Positions 47,831-56,631 of a DNA stretch of 64,000 nucleotides are shown piece by piece. The first letter of the stretch is position 1, and the number at the start of each line of letters is the position of its first letter. The notes under the pieces are model-generated. The model searched no databases. It had not been told where the DNA came from and saw nothing but the letters and a program-made list of their open reading frames with translations. Position numbers and translations under genes: made by a program. The DNA is from Pseudovibrio axinellae (GTDB lineage: Bacteria > Pseudomonadota > Alphaproteobacteria > Rhizobiales > Stappiaceae). The stretch lies in contig NZ_FOFM01000002.1 of NCBI RefSeq assembly GCF_900110875.1, positions 434,001 through 498,000 of the forward strand. Direction: 5' to 3'.

Positions 47831-48163
47831 TTAAGATGCCACGACGACATCCCGGCCAATTTTCAAGGAAACTTTCCCGCTATCATACACCAGTTGAATG
47901 ACGACACGCTCGGCTGCCGCCTTCAACTCTTTGCCATAGCCCCCGTCAGAGTGGGTGAATTTGGCTTCAAATTTTTTCAGCTTAGAGTCGTTGTTAACTT
48001 CTTCTAGAAATTTATCTTCCGCCCGCGAGCGTTTGGAGACAAGCTCCTTCATAAAAGCGGTAGAGTTTGATTCATCAACCTTTGCTTTTTTCAAAGCACC
48101 CTCAATTTTGCTTTTGTCTTTGTAGACCTGTGCTATGCCTTTAAACTTCATCAGTATGGCCAT
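47831..48163 (-). CDS. Hypothetical protein, 110 residues
   Basis: Lysine- and glutamate-rich, soluble protein without signal peptide or membrane helix: about 75 residues of predicted helix (KDKSKIEGALKKAKVDES, KELVSKRSRAEDKFLEEV) followed by a beta-prone end (VVIQLVYDSGKVSLKIGRDV). The ATG has aaggaaa upstream. I do not recognise a family. It stands alone between the yej operon end and the membrane methyltransferase gene. Confidence 0.65.
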   Translation of the reverse strand: MAILMKFKGIAQVYKDKSKIEGALKKAKVDESNSTAFMKELVSKRSRAEDKFLEEVNNDSKLKKFEAKFTHSDGGYGKELKAAAERVVIQLVYDSGKVSLKIGRDVVVAS

Positions 48164-48316
48164 CGTGTTTTCCTTTTATTTGTTTTCTTAGGTGAATGGC
48201 CCGAAAACACACAGGAATACTAAATACGCCCCGTTACCAACAGGTAACGATGGTCTTCCTAGCTTGAAGCAACTGAGAATCGGCTACGCCGGTGTCTGAA
48301 AAAGCTTGCCAATAAA

Positions 48317-48778
48317 CTACATCCAGCGGCGAACGCGGGCTTTGTATTTAAGATACTCTTCACCAAAGTTCTCTTCCAAAATGGCTTCCTCCGGTATTAT
48401 TTGAAAAGCGGTTATGTAAGCGGCAAAGCCAAGAGCAACGGGAATTGCAAACAAATTACCCTGATAGATGGCCCAGCCCAGCAATATAAACTGCAGCCCC
48501 AAATACATTGGGTTTCGGGTCTTGGAGAAAATCCCTTCACAAACAATTGCGCTGGCGTTCTCAGGGTGAGTAGGGTTTGCTGTTGTTCTGGCCCTTCTGA
48601 ATTCTGAGAGCCCTGTAACACCGAAATAACCACCAGCGCCGATGCCAATTACCAGAAATGCCGTCTCCACTCCGTGTAGTTGTACATTGCCTGGCAAGAA
48701 CAGCGCCGTGATCCAAATGAGAATGGCAAAGCCAGCGAAAACCAAAACTGGCGGGAACCTAAGCTTAAAATAATCCAT
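48317..48778 (-). CDS. Isoprenylcysteine carboxyl methyltransferase-like membrane protein
   Basis: 153 residues with four or five hydrophobic helices. The C-terminal half carries the family pattern GIFSKTRNPMYLGLQFILLGWAIY followed by EEAILEENFGEEYLKYKARVRRW, the conserved SAM-binding/catalytic end of the ICMT/PEMT group. Bacterial members methylate small lipids or unknown acceptors. The gene is on the minus strand with no close operon partner. The substrate is unknown. Confidence 0.82.
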   Translation of the reverse strand: MDYFKLRFPPVLVFAGFAILIWITALFLPGNVQLHGVETAFLVIGIGAGGYFGVTGLSEFRRARTTANPTHPENASAIVCEGIFSKTRNPMYLGLQFILLGWAIYQGNLFAIPVALGFAAYITAFQIIPEEAILEENFGEEYLKYKARVRRWM

Positions 48779-48821
48779 TATGTTCCAATAGCTTATTTCT
48801 ATCTAGCGAGTAATCCGCCAG

Positions 48822-49433
48822 TCAGCTTTCAAAGAGTGCCAGCTTGACACCAAGAGCGCCAAACGTAGCTGCAAATCCCCGTTTGAGCCAAGCCATGACT
48901 TTTGGGCGGTTGATCACATAATCGCGGGTCAGTGATGCTGTGACGCCGTAGCATATAAAGACAAGAAGGGTGAGGCCCATGAAAACAAAAGCATGCAAAA
49001 GCAGGGCGTATGTCGCATTCTCACTGTTGGGTGAGACAAACTGAGGAAGAAAGGCCAGGAAGAACATAGAGAGTTTCGGGTTCAGCACATTCAGCAAAAC
49101 CCCGTCAAGAACGGTGCGATATAAACTGCGCTCACGCTCCTCACCACTTACTCCAAGAGCGTTGCCGCTACGTAAAATGCTCCAGGACATATAGAAAAGA
49201 TAAGCAACACCGAGATATTTGAGGATCTGAAACGCCAGCGCGCTGGTGTGAAACACAGCTGCAACGCCAATGATGCTTGCAAGCGCTGCTGGCACGATCC
49301 CTAACGTACATCCAAACGCAGCTGCGATACTTGGCCGGAACCCCTTACCCAGTCCAACTGCGACCGTATAAAGCACGCCTGTACCGGGCAGAAGGATAAC
49401 GACGAAGGATGTGAGAATGTATTCTAAGCTCAT
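48822..49433 (-). CDS. LysE-family exporter
   Basis: 203 residues, about six transmembrane helices. It opens with LEYILTSFVVILLPGTGVLYTVAVGLGKG, the LysE/RhtB signature with P-G-P changed to PGTG, and contains YLFYMSWSILRSG and LNPKLSMFFLAFLPQFV, both standard in the family. These proteins export amino acids or homoserine lactone. A separate LysE-family gene lies at 55993-56616 with an Lrp regulator; this one has no obvious regulator beside it. Confidence 0.88.
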   Translation of the reverse strand: MSLEYILTSFVVILLPGTGVLYTVAVGLGKGFRPSIAAAFGCTLGIVPAALASIIGVAAVFHTSALAFQILKYLGVAYLFYMSWSILRSGNALGVSGEERERSLYRTVLDGVLLNVLNPKLSMFFLAFLPQFVSPNSENATYALLLHAFVFMGLTLLVFICYGVTASLTRDYVINRPKVMAWLKRGFAATFGALGVKLALFES

Positions 49434-49456
49434 AGACGGGCCTCGGGAGATCGCAG

Positions 49457-49477
49457 GGTAGGCTTTGAAAGCCTACC
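49457..49477. terminator. Hairpin between ftsY and the LysE gene
   Basis: Perfect 9-bp stem ggtaggctt/aagcctacc (49457-49465 with 49469-49477) with a 3-base loop. No T-tract on either side; it lies upstream of the minus-strand LysE gene and downstream of the ftsY terminator, so its role is unclear. Confidence 0.45.
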
Positions 49478-49530
49478 TTATCTGATCCCTTGCAAGCGTC
49501 CAACGAACTTACGTCTAATGTCGTCTTGAA

Positions 49531-49554
49531 AATTGAAAGGGGCTTTAAGCCCCT
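49531..49554 (-). terminator. Terminator after ftsY
   Basis: Read on the minus strand, aggggctt/aagcccct (pairing positions 49538-49545 with 49547-49554, effective loop three to five bases) is followed by ttcaatttt. It begins 7 bases after the ftsY stop. Confidence 0.75.
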
Positions 49555-49560
49555 CTATTG

Positions 49561-51096
49561 TCAATCTAAGGCTTCGTCTCTGCCAGCAATTGCGGCTGCG
49601 AAGTCTTTGGCAGAGAAAGGCTCCAGGTCTTCCACGCCTTCACCTACGCCGATGAAATGCACTGGAAGCTTGTATTTACGGGCAATGGCAACAAGAATAC
49701 CGCCACGGGCAGTGCCATCCAGTTTGGTCATCACAAGCCCTGTAACGCCAGCAATTTTTCCGAAGACTTCCACTTGTGAGAGCGCATTCTGGCCAGTTGT
49801 CGCATCAAGCGTCAAAAGTGTCGTATGCGGTGCATCTGGGACGCGCTTTCTGATCACGCGAATGATCTTTTCAAGCTCATCCATCAGCTCGGCTTTGTTT
49901 TGAAGTCGTCCGGCAGTATCAATCAAAAGCACATCTGTACCGTTGGAAAGAGCTGTATCAACGGCATCATAAGCAAGGCCTGCAGCATCTGCTCCGGTAT
50001 CACGTGCGACAACTTCGGCGCCAGTTCGCTCACCCCATACTTTGAGCTGCTCAACGGCTGCTGCGCGGAATGTGTCTCCCGCCGCGAGCATCACCTTTTT
50101 GCCTTGGTCACGCAGCATAGAAGAGAGCTTGCCGATCGTGGTCGTTTTGCCGGTACCGTTGACCCCCACCATCAGGACGATATGCGGTTTGTGCCCACTT
50201 TCAAGATCAAGCGGGATCGCGACTGGTTCCAGAACGCTTTCAATTTCCTCAGCAAGAATTGCGCGGACTTCTTCGCCCGAAATTTCTTTATCGTACCGGC
50301 CATCTGACACGCGATCCGTAATCGCGATTGCGGTATCAATACCAAAATCAGCTTGAATAAGGATGTCTTCCAGCTCTTCCAGCGTATCTGCATCCAGCTT
50401 CTGCTTGGTGAAGATGGAAGAGATGCCCTCGGTCAGAGCATTGGAGGAGCGGGATAGACCGGCTTTGAGGCGTTGGAACCAGCTTTTCTTTACCGGAACA
50501 ACTTCTCCAGTTTTTTCAGCTCGTTGAGCTTCTCCTGCTGCCGCAGTTTCTCGAGGTTCTTCTCTGCTTTCTGCGTCTCCGAAGTCTCGAACACTTTCAA
50601 AGCTTCCTGCTTCTTCTGGTCCTTCAGCTTTTCCAGATGCTTCAGGGACCTCTGGTGCGAGATCGGATTCTCCATCGGCAGTATCCTCAGCAACAGGAGC
50701 AGCCACATCGCTGTCCTTGGAGGAAATTATATCTTGCTCTGGCTCAGCGTCTGCTGAAATATTTTCATGAAGAAGGTCATCATCCAGATAAGCCGTCTCT
50801 TCCAAGGCTTTGGTTTCTGCCTTGTCCAAATCATGAGGCTTATCGGTATCTTCTGGTTCTTGAATGACCTCAGGCTCAGCATCATGCTCTGGATTTTCCA
50901 GATCAAGAGTTTCATCTGCGACGGCTTCGGCCGTTTCTTCAAGGCCCTTTAGGGGATCAAGCGGAACGGATTGAAGGCCTTCAACGGACTCGCGCAGCTC
51001 CGAGCTGGTAGGCGCAATATTCTCTTGCTGGTCCTGTGTTTCTTCTGAGGAGCCGCCAAACAGGCGACTGAAAAAACCGCGTTTCTTTTCGCTCAT
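49561..51096 (-). CDS. ftsY: Signal recognition particle receptor FtsY
   Basis: SRP receptor GTPase for co-translational membrane targeting. 511 residues: an N-terminal MSEKKRGFFSRLFGG amphipathic start, a long acidic A domain (about 15-200), then the NG domain with GVNGTGKTTTIGKL (G1) at about 312-325, DTFRAAAVEQL (G2), DTAGRLQNKAELMDEL (G3) and TKLDGTARGG (G4). It lies directly downstream of mtaB and dapF, a typical alphaproteobacterial order, and ends in a terminator. Confidence 0.97.
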   Translation of the reverse strand: MSEKKRGFFSRLFGGSSEETQDQQENIAPTSSELRESVEGLQSVPLDPLKGLEETAEAVADETLDLENPEHDAEPEVIQEPEDTDKPHDLDKAETKALEETAYLDDDLLHENISADAEPEQDIISSKDSDVAAPVAEDTADGESDLAPEVPEASGKAEGPEEAGSFESVRDFGDAESREEPRETAAAGEAQRAEKTGEVVPVKKSWFQRLKAGLSRSSNALTEGISSIFTKQKLDADTLEELEDILIQADFGIDTAIAITDRVSDGRYDKEISGEEVRAILAEEIESVLEPVAIPLDLESGHKPHIVLMVGVNGTGKTTTIGKLSSMLRDQGKKVMLAAGDTFRAAAVEQLKVWGERTGAEVVARDTGADAAGLAYDAVDTALSNGTDVLLIDTAGRLQNKAELMDELEKIIRVIRKRVPDAPHTTLLTLDATTGQNALSQVEVFGKIAGVTGLVMTKLDGTARGGILVAIARKYKLPVHFIGVGEGVEDLEPFSAKDFAAAIAGRDEALD

Positions 51097-51126
51097 GCTG
51101 GAAAGATACCTTTGAGATGTAAAAAC

Positions 51127-52395
51127 TTAAGCTGCTTTGCCAATTGGTTCTGCAATCAGATGTCTTTCGGTATGCCCTGTAATGCGTGCTGAAACAAGGG
51201 TTCCTGCTGTATCCGCATCCAGTTCAACCTGAGTAAATTGCTCAGTGCGACCAAGTCCCTCACGCTCAATGAGGATCTCGCGCTCCTTGCCGACTTCCGC
51301 ACGAAGATGAGCCAACAAAGCTTCCTGCCCCTTTTTACGAAGACGGGCGGCGCGCTCTTTAATGATCTTACGATCAAGCTGCGGCATACGTGCTGCTGGT
51401 GTACCTGGGCGAGGGGAGAATGGGAACACATGCAAGTGTGTTAGCCCGCATTCATCAACGATACGCAGGGTGTTCTCGAACATCTCATCAGTCTCAGTCG
51501 GGAAACCAGCAATGATGTCAGCGCCAAATACAACATCCGGGCGCATCTTGCGCACGTCTTCGCAGAACTGGATAGTGTCCTCACGAGAATGCCTGCGCTT
51601 CATGCGCTTCAAGATCATGTTGTCGCCAGCTTGCAAGGAAAGGTGCAGATGCGACATCAACCGATGATCATGCGCAATCACTTCCATCAACTCATCATCA
51701 GCTTCAATGCTGTCGATAGAGGACAGACGCAGGCGCTTAAGATCTGGAACCATCTTCAAAATCTTGGAACAGAGAGTGCCTAGCTTTGGCGCTCCCGGCA
51801 GGTCTGCGCCAAAGGAGGTGATATCAACGCCTGTCAGAACGATTTCGCCATAGCCGTTGTCGACAAGGCGTTTGATCTGGTCAATGACCACACCCATCGG
51901 CACAGAACGTGAGTTACCTCGGCCAAAAGGGATGATGCAGAAGGTGCAGCGATGGTCACATCCGTTTTGAACCTGAACAAACGCACGTGAGCGTCCCTCA
52001 AGCCCATCGATCAAATGGCCTGCGGTCTCACGAACGCTCATAATGTCGTTGACGCGTACCTTCTCGGTTTCTTCAATGCCGAACTGAGCGACACGGCCAT
52101 AAGAGGCGCGCTCCAGCTTTTCAGAGTTACCAAGAACCAAATCCACTTCACCCATCTCAGCGAAGGTTTCAGATTCTGTCTGGGCCGCGCAGCCGGTCAC
52201 GATAATGCGTGCGTCAGGGTTTTCCCGGCGGGTTTTGCGAATGGTCTGTCGTGCTTGGCGGACAGCTTCGTTGGTCACGGCACATGTGTTGATAAGCACG
52301 GCATCTTTAAGGCCTGCGGCCTCAGCTTCGCGCTTCATCACTTCCGACTCATATGCATTCAGTCGGCAGCCGAATGTCACAACATCAATGCTCAC
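51127..52395 (-). CDS. mtaB: tRNA t6A37 methylthiotransferase MtaB
   Basis: Radical-SAM enzyme that makes ms2t6A37 in tRNA. 422 residues with the N-terminal cluster motif FGCRLNAYESEVM, the NTCAVTNEAVRQARQ block and the radical SAM CxxxCxxC in GCDHRCTFCIIPFGRG. The TRAM-like C-terminus is short. The start overlaps the dapF stop by four bases, so translation is probably coupled. MtaB rather than MiaB is indicated by RLNAYES and by the separate miaB at 10961. Confidence 0.94.
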   Translation of the reverse strand: MSIDVVTFGCRLNAYESEVMKREAEAAGLKDAVLINTCAVTNEAVRQARQTIRKTRRENPDARIIVTGCAAQTESETFAEMGEVDLVLGNSEKLERASYGRVAQFGIEETEKVRVNDIMSVRETAGHLIDGLEGRSRAFVQVQNGCDHRCTFCIIPFGRGNSRSVPMGVVIDQIKRLVDNGYGEIVLTGVDITSFGADLPGAPKLGTLCSKILKMVPDLKRLRLSSIDSIEADDELMEVIAHDHRLMSHLHLSLQAGDNMILKRMKRRHSREDTIQFCEDVRKMRPDVVFGADIIAGFPTETDEMFENTLRIVDECGLTHLHVFPFSPRPGTPAARMPQLDRKIIKERAARLRKKGQEALLAHLRAEVGKEREILIEREGLGRTEQFTQVELDADTAGTLVSARITGHTERHLIAEPIGKAA

Positions 52396-53297
52396 TTCAA
52401 TGGCTCCATTGCCGCGTCCCCCGAAGCGGTTTTTTTATAGGTGAGGGAGTTGAGATCAAGCTCACCCTCAAATTCGATTGCGGTTTCACCGGTCATAATG
52501 ATGTGGTCATTGTCTTCTCGCCACTCAATACCCAGCGGTCCTCCCGGTAAATGAACTGTGCACTTACGTTCTGTCCGGCCCGTCCGTGCTGCAGCAACGC
52601 CAGTTGCGCAAGCAGCGGTACCACAAGCGCGCGTTAAGCCAACACCACGTTCCCAAACCTTCAGGCGGATTTCGTTTTCGCCAATGATCTGAGCAAGAGA
52701 GATATTCGCCTTTTCAGGGAACATCGGGTGACATTCAAGCAAAGGCCCGAACCGTTCAAGGTCATGGGCTTCAATATCATCCACCCAGAAAATTGCATGC
52801 GGATTGCCGACATTTACAACACTTGGTGAATGCAGAACAGGCGCATCAATCGGCCCGATCTGAAGCTCAATGGCGCGCGTATCGGCAAACTCTTCAGCCA
52901 GTGGAATTTGGTCCCACTCAAGGCGAGGTATACCCATATCAACGCTCACCAGCGTTTCTGTGTCAGAAGCATGTGCAATCAACAAACCAGCGTTGGTCTG
53001 AATAGGAACGCTGGGAGTGCCTGCCTCACCCATGAGCAGGCGGCCAATGCAACGTGTTGCGTTACCGCAAGCATCGACCTCACTGCCATCACGGTTGTGA
53101 ATGCGCATGAATGCATATGCATCGGATTTTGTTGGCTCAACAGTGATCATTTGATCAAAGCCGATCCCCTTAGTCCGGTCCCCGATCACAGCGATCTGCT
53201 CAGGCGTTAAGGTGACATTGTTCTCGCGTGCATCGAACACCACGAAATCGTTGCCAAGACCGTTCATTTTTAAAAAGGGAACCAGCATATCTGTCAT
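52392..53297 (-). CDS. dapF: Diaminopimelate epimerase
   Basis: Converts LL- to meso-diaminopimelate for lysine and peptidoglycan. The 301-residue protein has the two catalytic cysteines in DACGNATRCIG and RACGTAACATG and the N-terminal KMNGLGNDFVVFDAR motif. It is slightly longer at the C-terminus than usual (ending GDAAMEPLK), running into the overlapping mtaB start. dapF-mtaB-ftsY is a conserved rhizobial order. Confidence 0.97.
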   Translation of the reverse strand: MTDMLVPFLKMNGLGNDFVVFDARENNVTLTPEQIAVIGDRTKGIGFDQMITVEPTKSDAYAFMRIHNRDGSEVDACGNATRCIGRLLMGEAGTPSVPIQTNAGLLIAHASDTETLVSVDMGIPRLEWDQIPLAEEFADTRAIELQIGPIDAPVLHSPSVVNVGNPHAIFWVDDIEAHDLERFGPLLECHPMFPEKANISLAQIIGENEIRLKVWERGVGLTRACGTAACATGVAAARTGRTERKCTVHLPGGPLGIEWREDNDHIIMTGETAIEFEGELDLNSLTYKKTASGDAAMEPLK

Positions 53298-53390
53298 TCG
53301 CTTGTTTCCATCCGCATTAATCTGTCAAGAACGCACTATATGGAGGAAAATACCTTGGATTACTAGGAAAAATACAAGAGAAACCGTCAG

Positions 53391-53408
53391 TTGGGACAAT
53401 TGAACCCG
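53391..53408. repeat. Imperfect direct repeat, copy 1 (downstream of the YkuD-family gene)
   Basis: The 18 bases ttgggacaattgaacccg match 15 of 18 positions of 54050-54067 (ctgggataattgaccccg). The two copies flank the L,D-transpeptidase-fold gene in the same orientation. The core gga-aattga-ccg could be a shared protein site or chance. Confidence 0.4.
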
Positions 53409-53448
53409 CAGCTTTAAAGTCCTCCTAATGTAATCAATGCGTTTGGGG

Positions 53449-54021
53449 CTAATCCGGGCACGTTTCAAGGACGTCACCGGGTGCCATTTCCTCCAGAATT
53501 TGATGCATCACTTCCGGATAAACCGCAACACAGCCTTCTGTTGGCAAAAAACCTTCTCGAGCAACATGAAAGAAGATGGCGCTGCCTTCCCCTTTGATGC
53601 TGGGGTACATGTTGTAGTCCAGCACAACTACAATGTCGTAGAGGCGATCATCGCGCCACATCTTTTCATGGCTCGGCGTAAACGGCAGGTCTACTGGGCG
53701 ATTATAAAGTGTCTCCTCTTGAGAATCACACCACCCATCATGGGGAGAGAGCGGAGAAACCGGCAAATATGTTACTGGACAGGACCCACGATCCGCTCGG
53801 TAATACACATTTAGCAGTTCAAAACGCCCGATCGGCGTTGCTCCATCGCCTTCTTGTTTTGTGTGCGTTAAGCCAGATCTACCCAGCGAACACGCATATG
53901 TTACCGCACCGAGAGTGAGCGTTCCTTCGTGCGGGTCGTTACCTGTATGTCTTACAAACAGGGTCTTTTGGGTCTTTTTACGCAGTTTTGCGGGTGGGGT
54001 GGGTACGGCCAGAGGTAGCAT
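53449..54021 (-). CDS. L,D-transpeptidase catalytic (YkuD) domain protein
   Basis: 190 residues. The YkuD active site is complete as IFFHVAREGFLPTEGCVAV, with the histidine and the nucleophilic cysteine (about residues 150-168). The N-terminus has no clear signal peptide from this start, only a modest hydrophobic stretch, so it may be cytosolic or mis-started. Family members cross-link peptidoglycan or attach lipoproteins to it; some (like this compact type with KQEGDGATPIGRF) act in other transfers. The gene stands alone. Confidence 0.85.
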   Translation of the reverse strand: MLPLAVPTPPAKLRKKTQKTLFVRHTGNDPHEGTLTLGAVTYACSLGRSGLTHTKQEGDGATPIGRFELLNVYYRADRGSCPVTYLPVSPLSPHDGWCDSQEETLYNRPVDLPFTPSHEKMWRDDRLYDIVVVLDYNMYPSIKGEGSAIFFHVAREGFLPTEGCVAVYPEVMHQILEEMAPGDVLETCPD

Positions 54022-54049
54022 TTACAAACCTGTTGTCCCTAGGAAGGTG

Positions 54050-54067
54050 CTGGGATAATTGACCCCG
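54050..54067. repeat. Imperfect direct repeat, copy 2 (upstream of the YkuD-family gene)
   Basis: Partner of 53391-53408; see there. It lies about 30 bases upstream of the YkuD-family start, in the promoter region, and about 150 bases before the response regulator on the other strand. Confidence 0.4.
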
Positions 54068-54219
54068 AATAAAGTGAGGGTCACTTAAGCGTGAACTAGA
54101 TTTTACGAAAAAAAATCAGATTTACTATGTTTTTGCTCGCCTTTTTTGGGGCAACCCGCCATGTATTTGTGAGATATAGTTTTAGAATTAGCTGCACAGC
54201 TCGGTGATTGGATGAAAAT

Positions 54220-54903
54220 ATGACTGCACGTAAAATTCTGATTGTTGATGATGATAACGACCTGCGGGAAGCTTTGGTAGAGCAGCTGTCACTCTATGAT
54301 GAATTTGAAACCATCCAAGCTGACAATGCAGCATCGGGTATCAAGAAAGCGAAAGAAGATCATTTTGATCTTGTTTTGATGGATGTAGGTCTGCCGGATA
54401 TCGATGGCCGCGAAGCCGTGAAGCTTTTGCGTAAGGCTGGTTTTGGAGCTCCGGTTATTATGCTCACGGGGCACGATACCGACAGCGATACAATTCTTGG
54501 TCTGGAAGCTGGTGCAAACGACTACGTGACCAAGCCATTCAAATTTGCGGTTCTTCTGGCTCGCATTCGTGCACATTTGCGACAGCACGAGCAAAGCGAA
54601 GACGCCGTGTTCACCATTGGCCGTTATGCATTCCAACCTGCAGCAAAATCAATGCATGACGACGGCGGCGCAAAGGTACGTTTAACCGAGAAAGAAACGT
54701 CGATCCTGAAATTCCTTTATCGGGCTGGTGAAAAGCCAGTGACCCGTGACGTATTACTACACGAGGTTTGGGGATACAATTCGGGCGTGACCACGCATAC
54801 CCTGGAGACGCATATTTATCGTCTGCGTCAAAAAATTGAGCGTGATCCATCCAATGCGGAGCTTCTGGTTACAGAAGCCGGTGGATATAAGCTTGTACCT
54901 TGA
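54220..54903 (+). CDS. OmpR-type response regulator (CenR-like)
   Basis: 227 residues from ATG 54220; a TTG at 54208 is in frame but less likely. A receiver domain (about 3-118) has the acidic DDDND pocket, phospho-acceptor aspartate in LVLMDVGLPD and the KPF lysine switch, followed by a winged-helix output domain (about 130-225) ending ERDPSNAELLVTEAGGYKLVP. The sequence pattern (ILIVDDDNDLREALVEQL) resembles CenR, an essential envelope regulator in Caulobacter and rhizobia, but I cannot prove orthology. No histidine kinase is adjacent. Confidence 0.85.
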   Translation: MTARKILIVDDDNDLREALVEQLSLYDEFETIQADNAASGIKKAKEDHFDLVLMDVGLPDIDGREAVKLLRKAGFGAPVIMLTGHDTDSDTILGLEAGANDYVTKPFKFAVLLARIRAHLRQHEQSEDAVFTIGRYAFQPAAKSMHDDGGAKVRLTEKETSILKFLYRAGEKPVTRDVLLHEVWGYNSGVTTHTLETHIYRLRQKIERDPSNAELLVTEAGGYKLVP

Positions 54904-54928
54904 GGCATAAGGGGCTAATCCAATTGCT

Positions 54929-55435
54929 ATGAGTTTAGTCCGCGACATCGAAATTTTAAGACGAGTACCTCTCCTCGCTCAATTTACCGAGGACCAATTG
55001 CGCCTGCTCGCGTTCAGTGCTGAAACGTTGCAGGTGCCAAAGGGCGGAACCGTTTTTAACGAAGGTGAGCGGGCTGACGGCGGCATAGTGCTAACAATTG
55101 GTAATGTGCAGCTCGAAACCGGAATGGGACGCGTGGCTCGTCCCAGAGGAACCTACGGCCCTGGGACGTTGTTCGGCGAAAATGCGCTGATGGCCGAAGG
55201 CAAGCGTCCGGCCCGTGCTGTTGCTCTTGAAGACTGTGAGCTTATCCGCATCCGCCGTGCCCTCTTTTCGCGCATGCTTCAGGAATTTCCAGAGACCGCA
55301 CAAAAGCTTTACGTCGATCGAGCAAACCAGTTTACCCAGGCAACTGCGGCACTGGCGCGCGTGGGACGACGACTGGATGAAGTTGAGGCGCTCAGCGAAC
55401 GCCACAAGAAAGAAGTTGCAAGCAAACGCAGCTAA
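54929..55435 (+). CDS. Cyclic nucleotide-binding domain protein
   Basis: 168 residues. A single cNMP-binding beta-roll covers about 10-125, with GGTVFNEGERADGGIVLTIGN and the phosphate-cassette-like GTLFGENALMAEGKRPARAVA. There is no DNA-binding or kinase domain; a C-terminal helix (about 130-165) is charged and may be a coiled coil. It follows the response regulator by 25 bases and may work with it. Which nucleotide is bound, if any, is unknown. Its stop overlaps the stop of the convergent Lrp gene by four bases. Confidence 0.82.
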   Translation: MSLVRDIEILRRVPLLAQFTEDQLRLLAFSAETLQVPKGGTVFNEGERADGGIVLTIGNVQLETGMGRVARPRGTYGPGTLFGENALMAEGKRPARAVALEDCELIRIRRALFSRMLQEFPETAQKLYVDRANQFTQATAALARVGRRLDEVEALSERHKKEVASKRS

Positions 55436-55902
55436 AGCGGCTTTTGGACCCTGTTCTCTTTGAAATCATAGATAATAGAGCTTTCGATCTTGGTGATATA
55501 AGCTCGCTTTGTGAACTTTTCGAAGGCAAGACTCTTCAAGTGATCGATGTCTCGCACACGAAGATGAGCAACAATGTCGTAAGCCCCGCTGATTAAGGCC
55601 ACAGACTTCACCTCAGGCAGCTCAACCACCTCCTGCATGAACTCCTCGACCAAAAGCGCTTCGTGTCTATCCAGTTGTATGAAAAACATCGCCTCAAAGC
55701 CGACGCCATAGGCTTTTGGGTCGGCGACTGCGTGGCTGCTTTGTAAAATACCGCTGTCTTTCAATCTCTTAATGCGCTCATGGCAAGCAGACGCGCTTAA
55801 GTTAACCTCAGCCGCAATCTGTTTGTTAGGGCGCAGTGCATTGTTCTGCAAAATCTCCATTATGGCGAAGTCTGTTTGGTCTAGCTGTATAGTATTGATC
55901 AT
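55432..55902 (-). CDS. Lrp/AsnC-family transcriptional regulator
   Basis: 156 residues: an N-terminal HTH (LDQTDFAIMEILQNNALRPNKQIAAEVNLSASACHERIKRL-type, residues 7-47) and a C-terminal RAM/ligand domain with VALISGAYDIVAHLRVRD. Lrp regulators respond to amino acids and often control divergent LysE exporters. The next gene, 55993, is such an exporter read in the opposite direction 90 bases away, so this protein probably regulates it and itself. Confidence 0.92.
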   Translation of the reverse strand: MINTIQLDQTDFAIMEILQNNALRPNKQIAAEVNLSASACHERIKRLKDSGILQSSHAVADPKAYGVGFEAMFFIQLDRHEALLVEEFMQEVVELPEVKSVALISGAYDIVAHLRVRDIDHLKSLAFEKFTKRAYITKIESSIIYDFKENRVQKPL

Positions 55903-55992
55903 ATTTCGGAATTGTTTCGATATTCTGAAGAAGGTGACCGGAGTATATTCGGAAAAAATACTAAATAAAACCTAGATCGAATATGATACTCA
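55903..55992. promoter_or_regulatory. Lrp-exporter divergent control region with repeated ATATTC motifs
   Basis: The 90 bases between the divergent genes contain several related AT-rich elements: atatttcgga (55911-55920), cgatattctga (55918-55928), gtatattcgga (55943-55953) and, inverted, tcgaatatga (55978-55987). The regular recurrence fits an Lrp-type binding region. The spacing between copies has not been matched to a known site. Confidence 0.55.
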
Positions 55993-56616
55993 ATGGCAAC
56001 AAATACTCTTCTCTTTTTAATCACCATTCTAAGTCTGATTGTCGTCCCTGGCCCTGATATGCTTTATGTAACGAGCAGGGCACTGGCCAGTGGAAGACCG
56101 GCAGCTCTTAAGGCCTCACTCGGCATTTCCGCTGGCTACCTTGTGTTTACAGTTTTGGTCGCGGCTGGGTTTCAGTCTCTTTTCATGGCTGAACCCAGAT
56201 TGTTTCAGGCGATCAGGTGGGTCGGGCTCGCCTACCTTATGTATCTGGCTTACCGCTTGTTTTTTGCCCAGGGAATGTGGACCTCAGATGAGGAGCCGCA
56301 GGCGCCTGCGCACACTAATGACCTGAAGTTCGGCTTTCTGACAAGTCTGCTGAACCCAAAGGGGATGTTGTTCTACTTCTCCCTTTTACCGCAGTTTTAT
56401 GTGCCTGAGGCGATGCCATTTTGGATCTATGCGCTCGTGTTTGGTTTCCTTGCCAGCCTGTTGTGTTTAATCGTCTACTACGGGATTGGGAGCCTTGTCT
56501 CAGGACCAGCAAGGCTATGGCTGGCAAACAGTGATAACGGTAAGCGCGTTTCTATGCTCGCGAGCCTCTGTGTTTTTGCAGTTGGAATCTCCATGGTGGT
56601 TGCCGATATGGCGTAG
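55993..56616 (+). CDS. LysE-family amino-acid exporter
   Basis: 207 residues, about six helices. The signature VPGPDMLYVTSRALASGRPAALKASLGI is intact near residues 18-45, and LLNPKGMLFYFSLLPQFY marks the middle. Family members export lysine, threonine, homoserine or other amino acids. Divergent transcription from an Lrp regulator suggests amino-acid-induced export. A bidirectional terminator follows. Confidence 0.92.
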   Translation: MATNTLLFLITILSLIVVPGPDMLYVTSRALASGRPAALKASLGISAGYLVFTVLVAAGFQSLFMAEPRLFQAIRWVGLAYLMYLAYRLFFAQGMWTSDEEPQAPAHTNDLKFGFLTSLLNPKGMLFYFSLLPQFYVPEAMPFWIYALVFGFLASLLCLIVYYGIGSLVSGPARLWLANSDNGKRVSMLASLCVFAVGISMVVADMA

Positions 56617-56631
56617 ACCCAGTCAGGCAGC

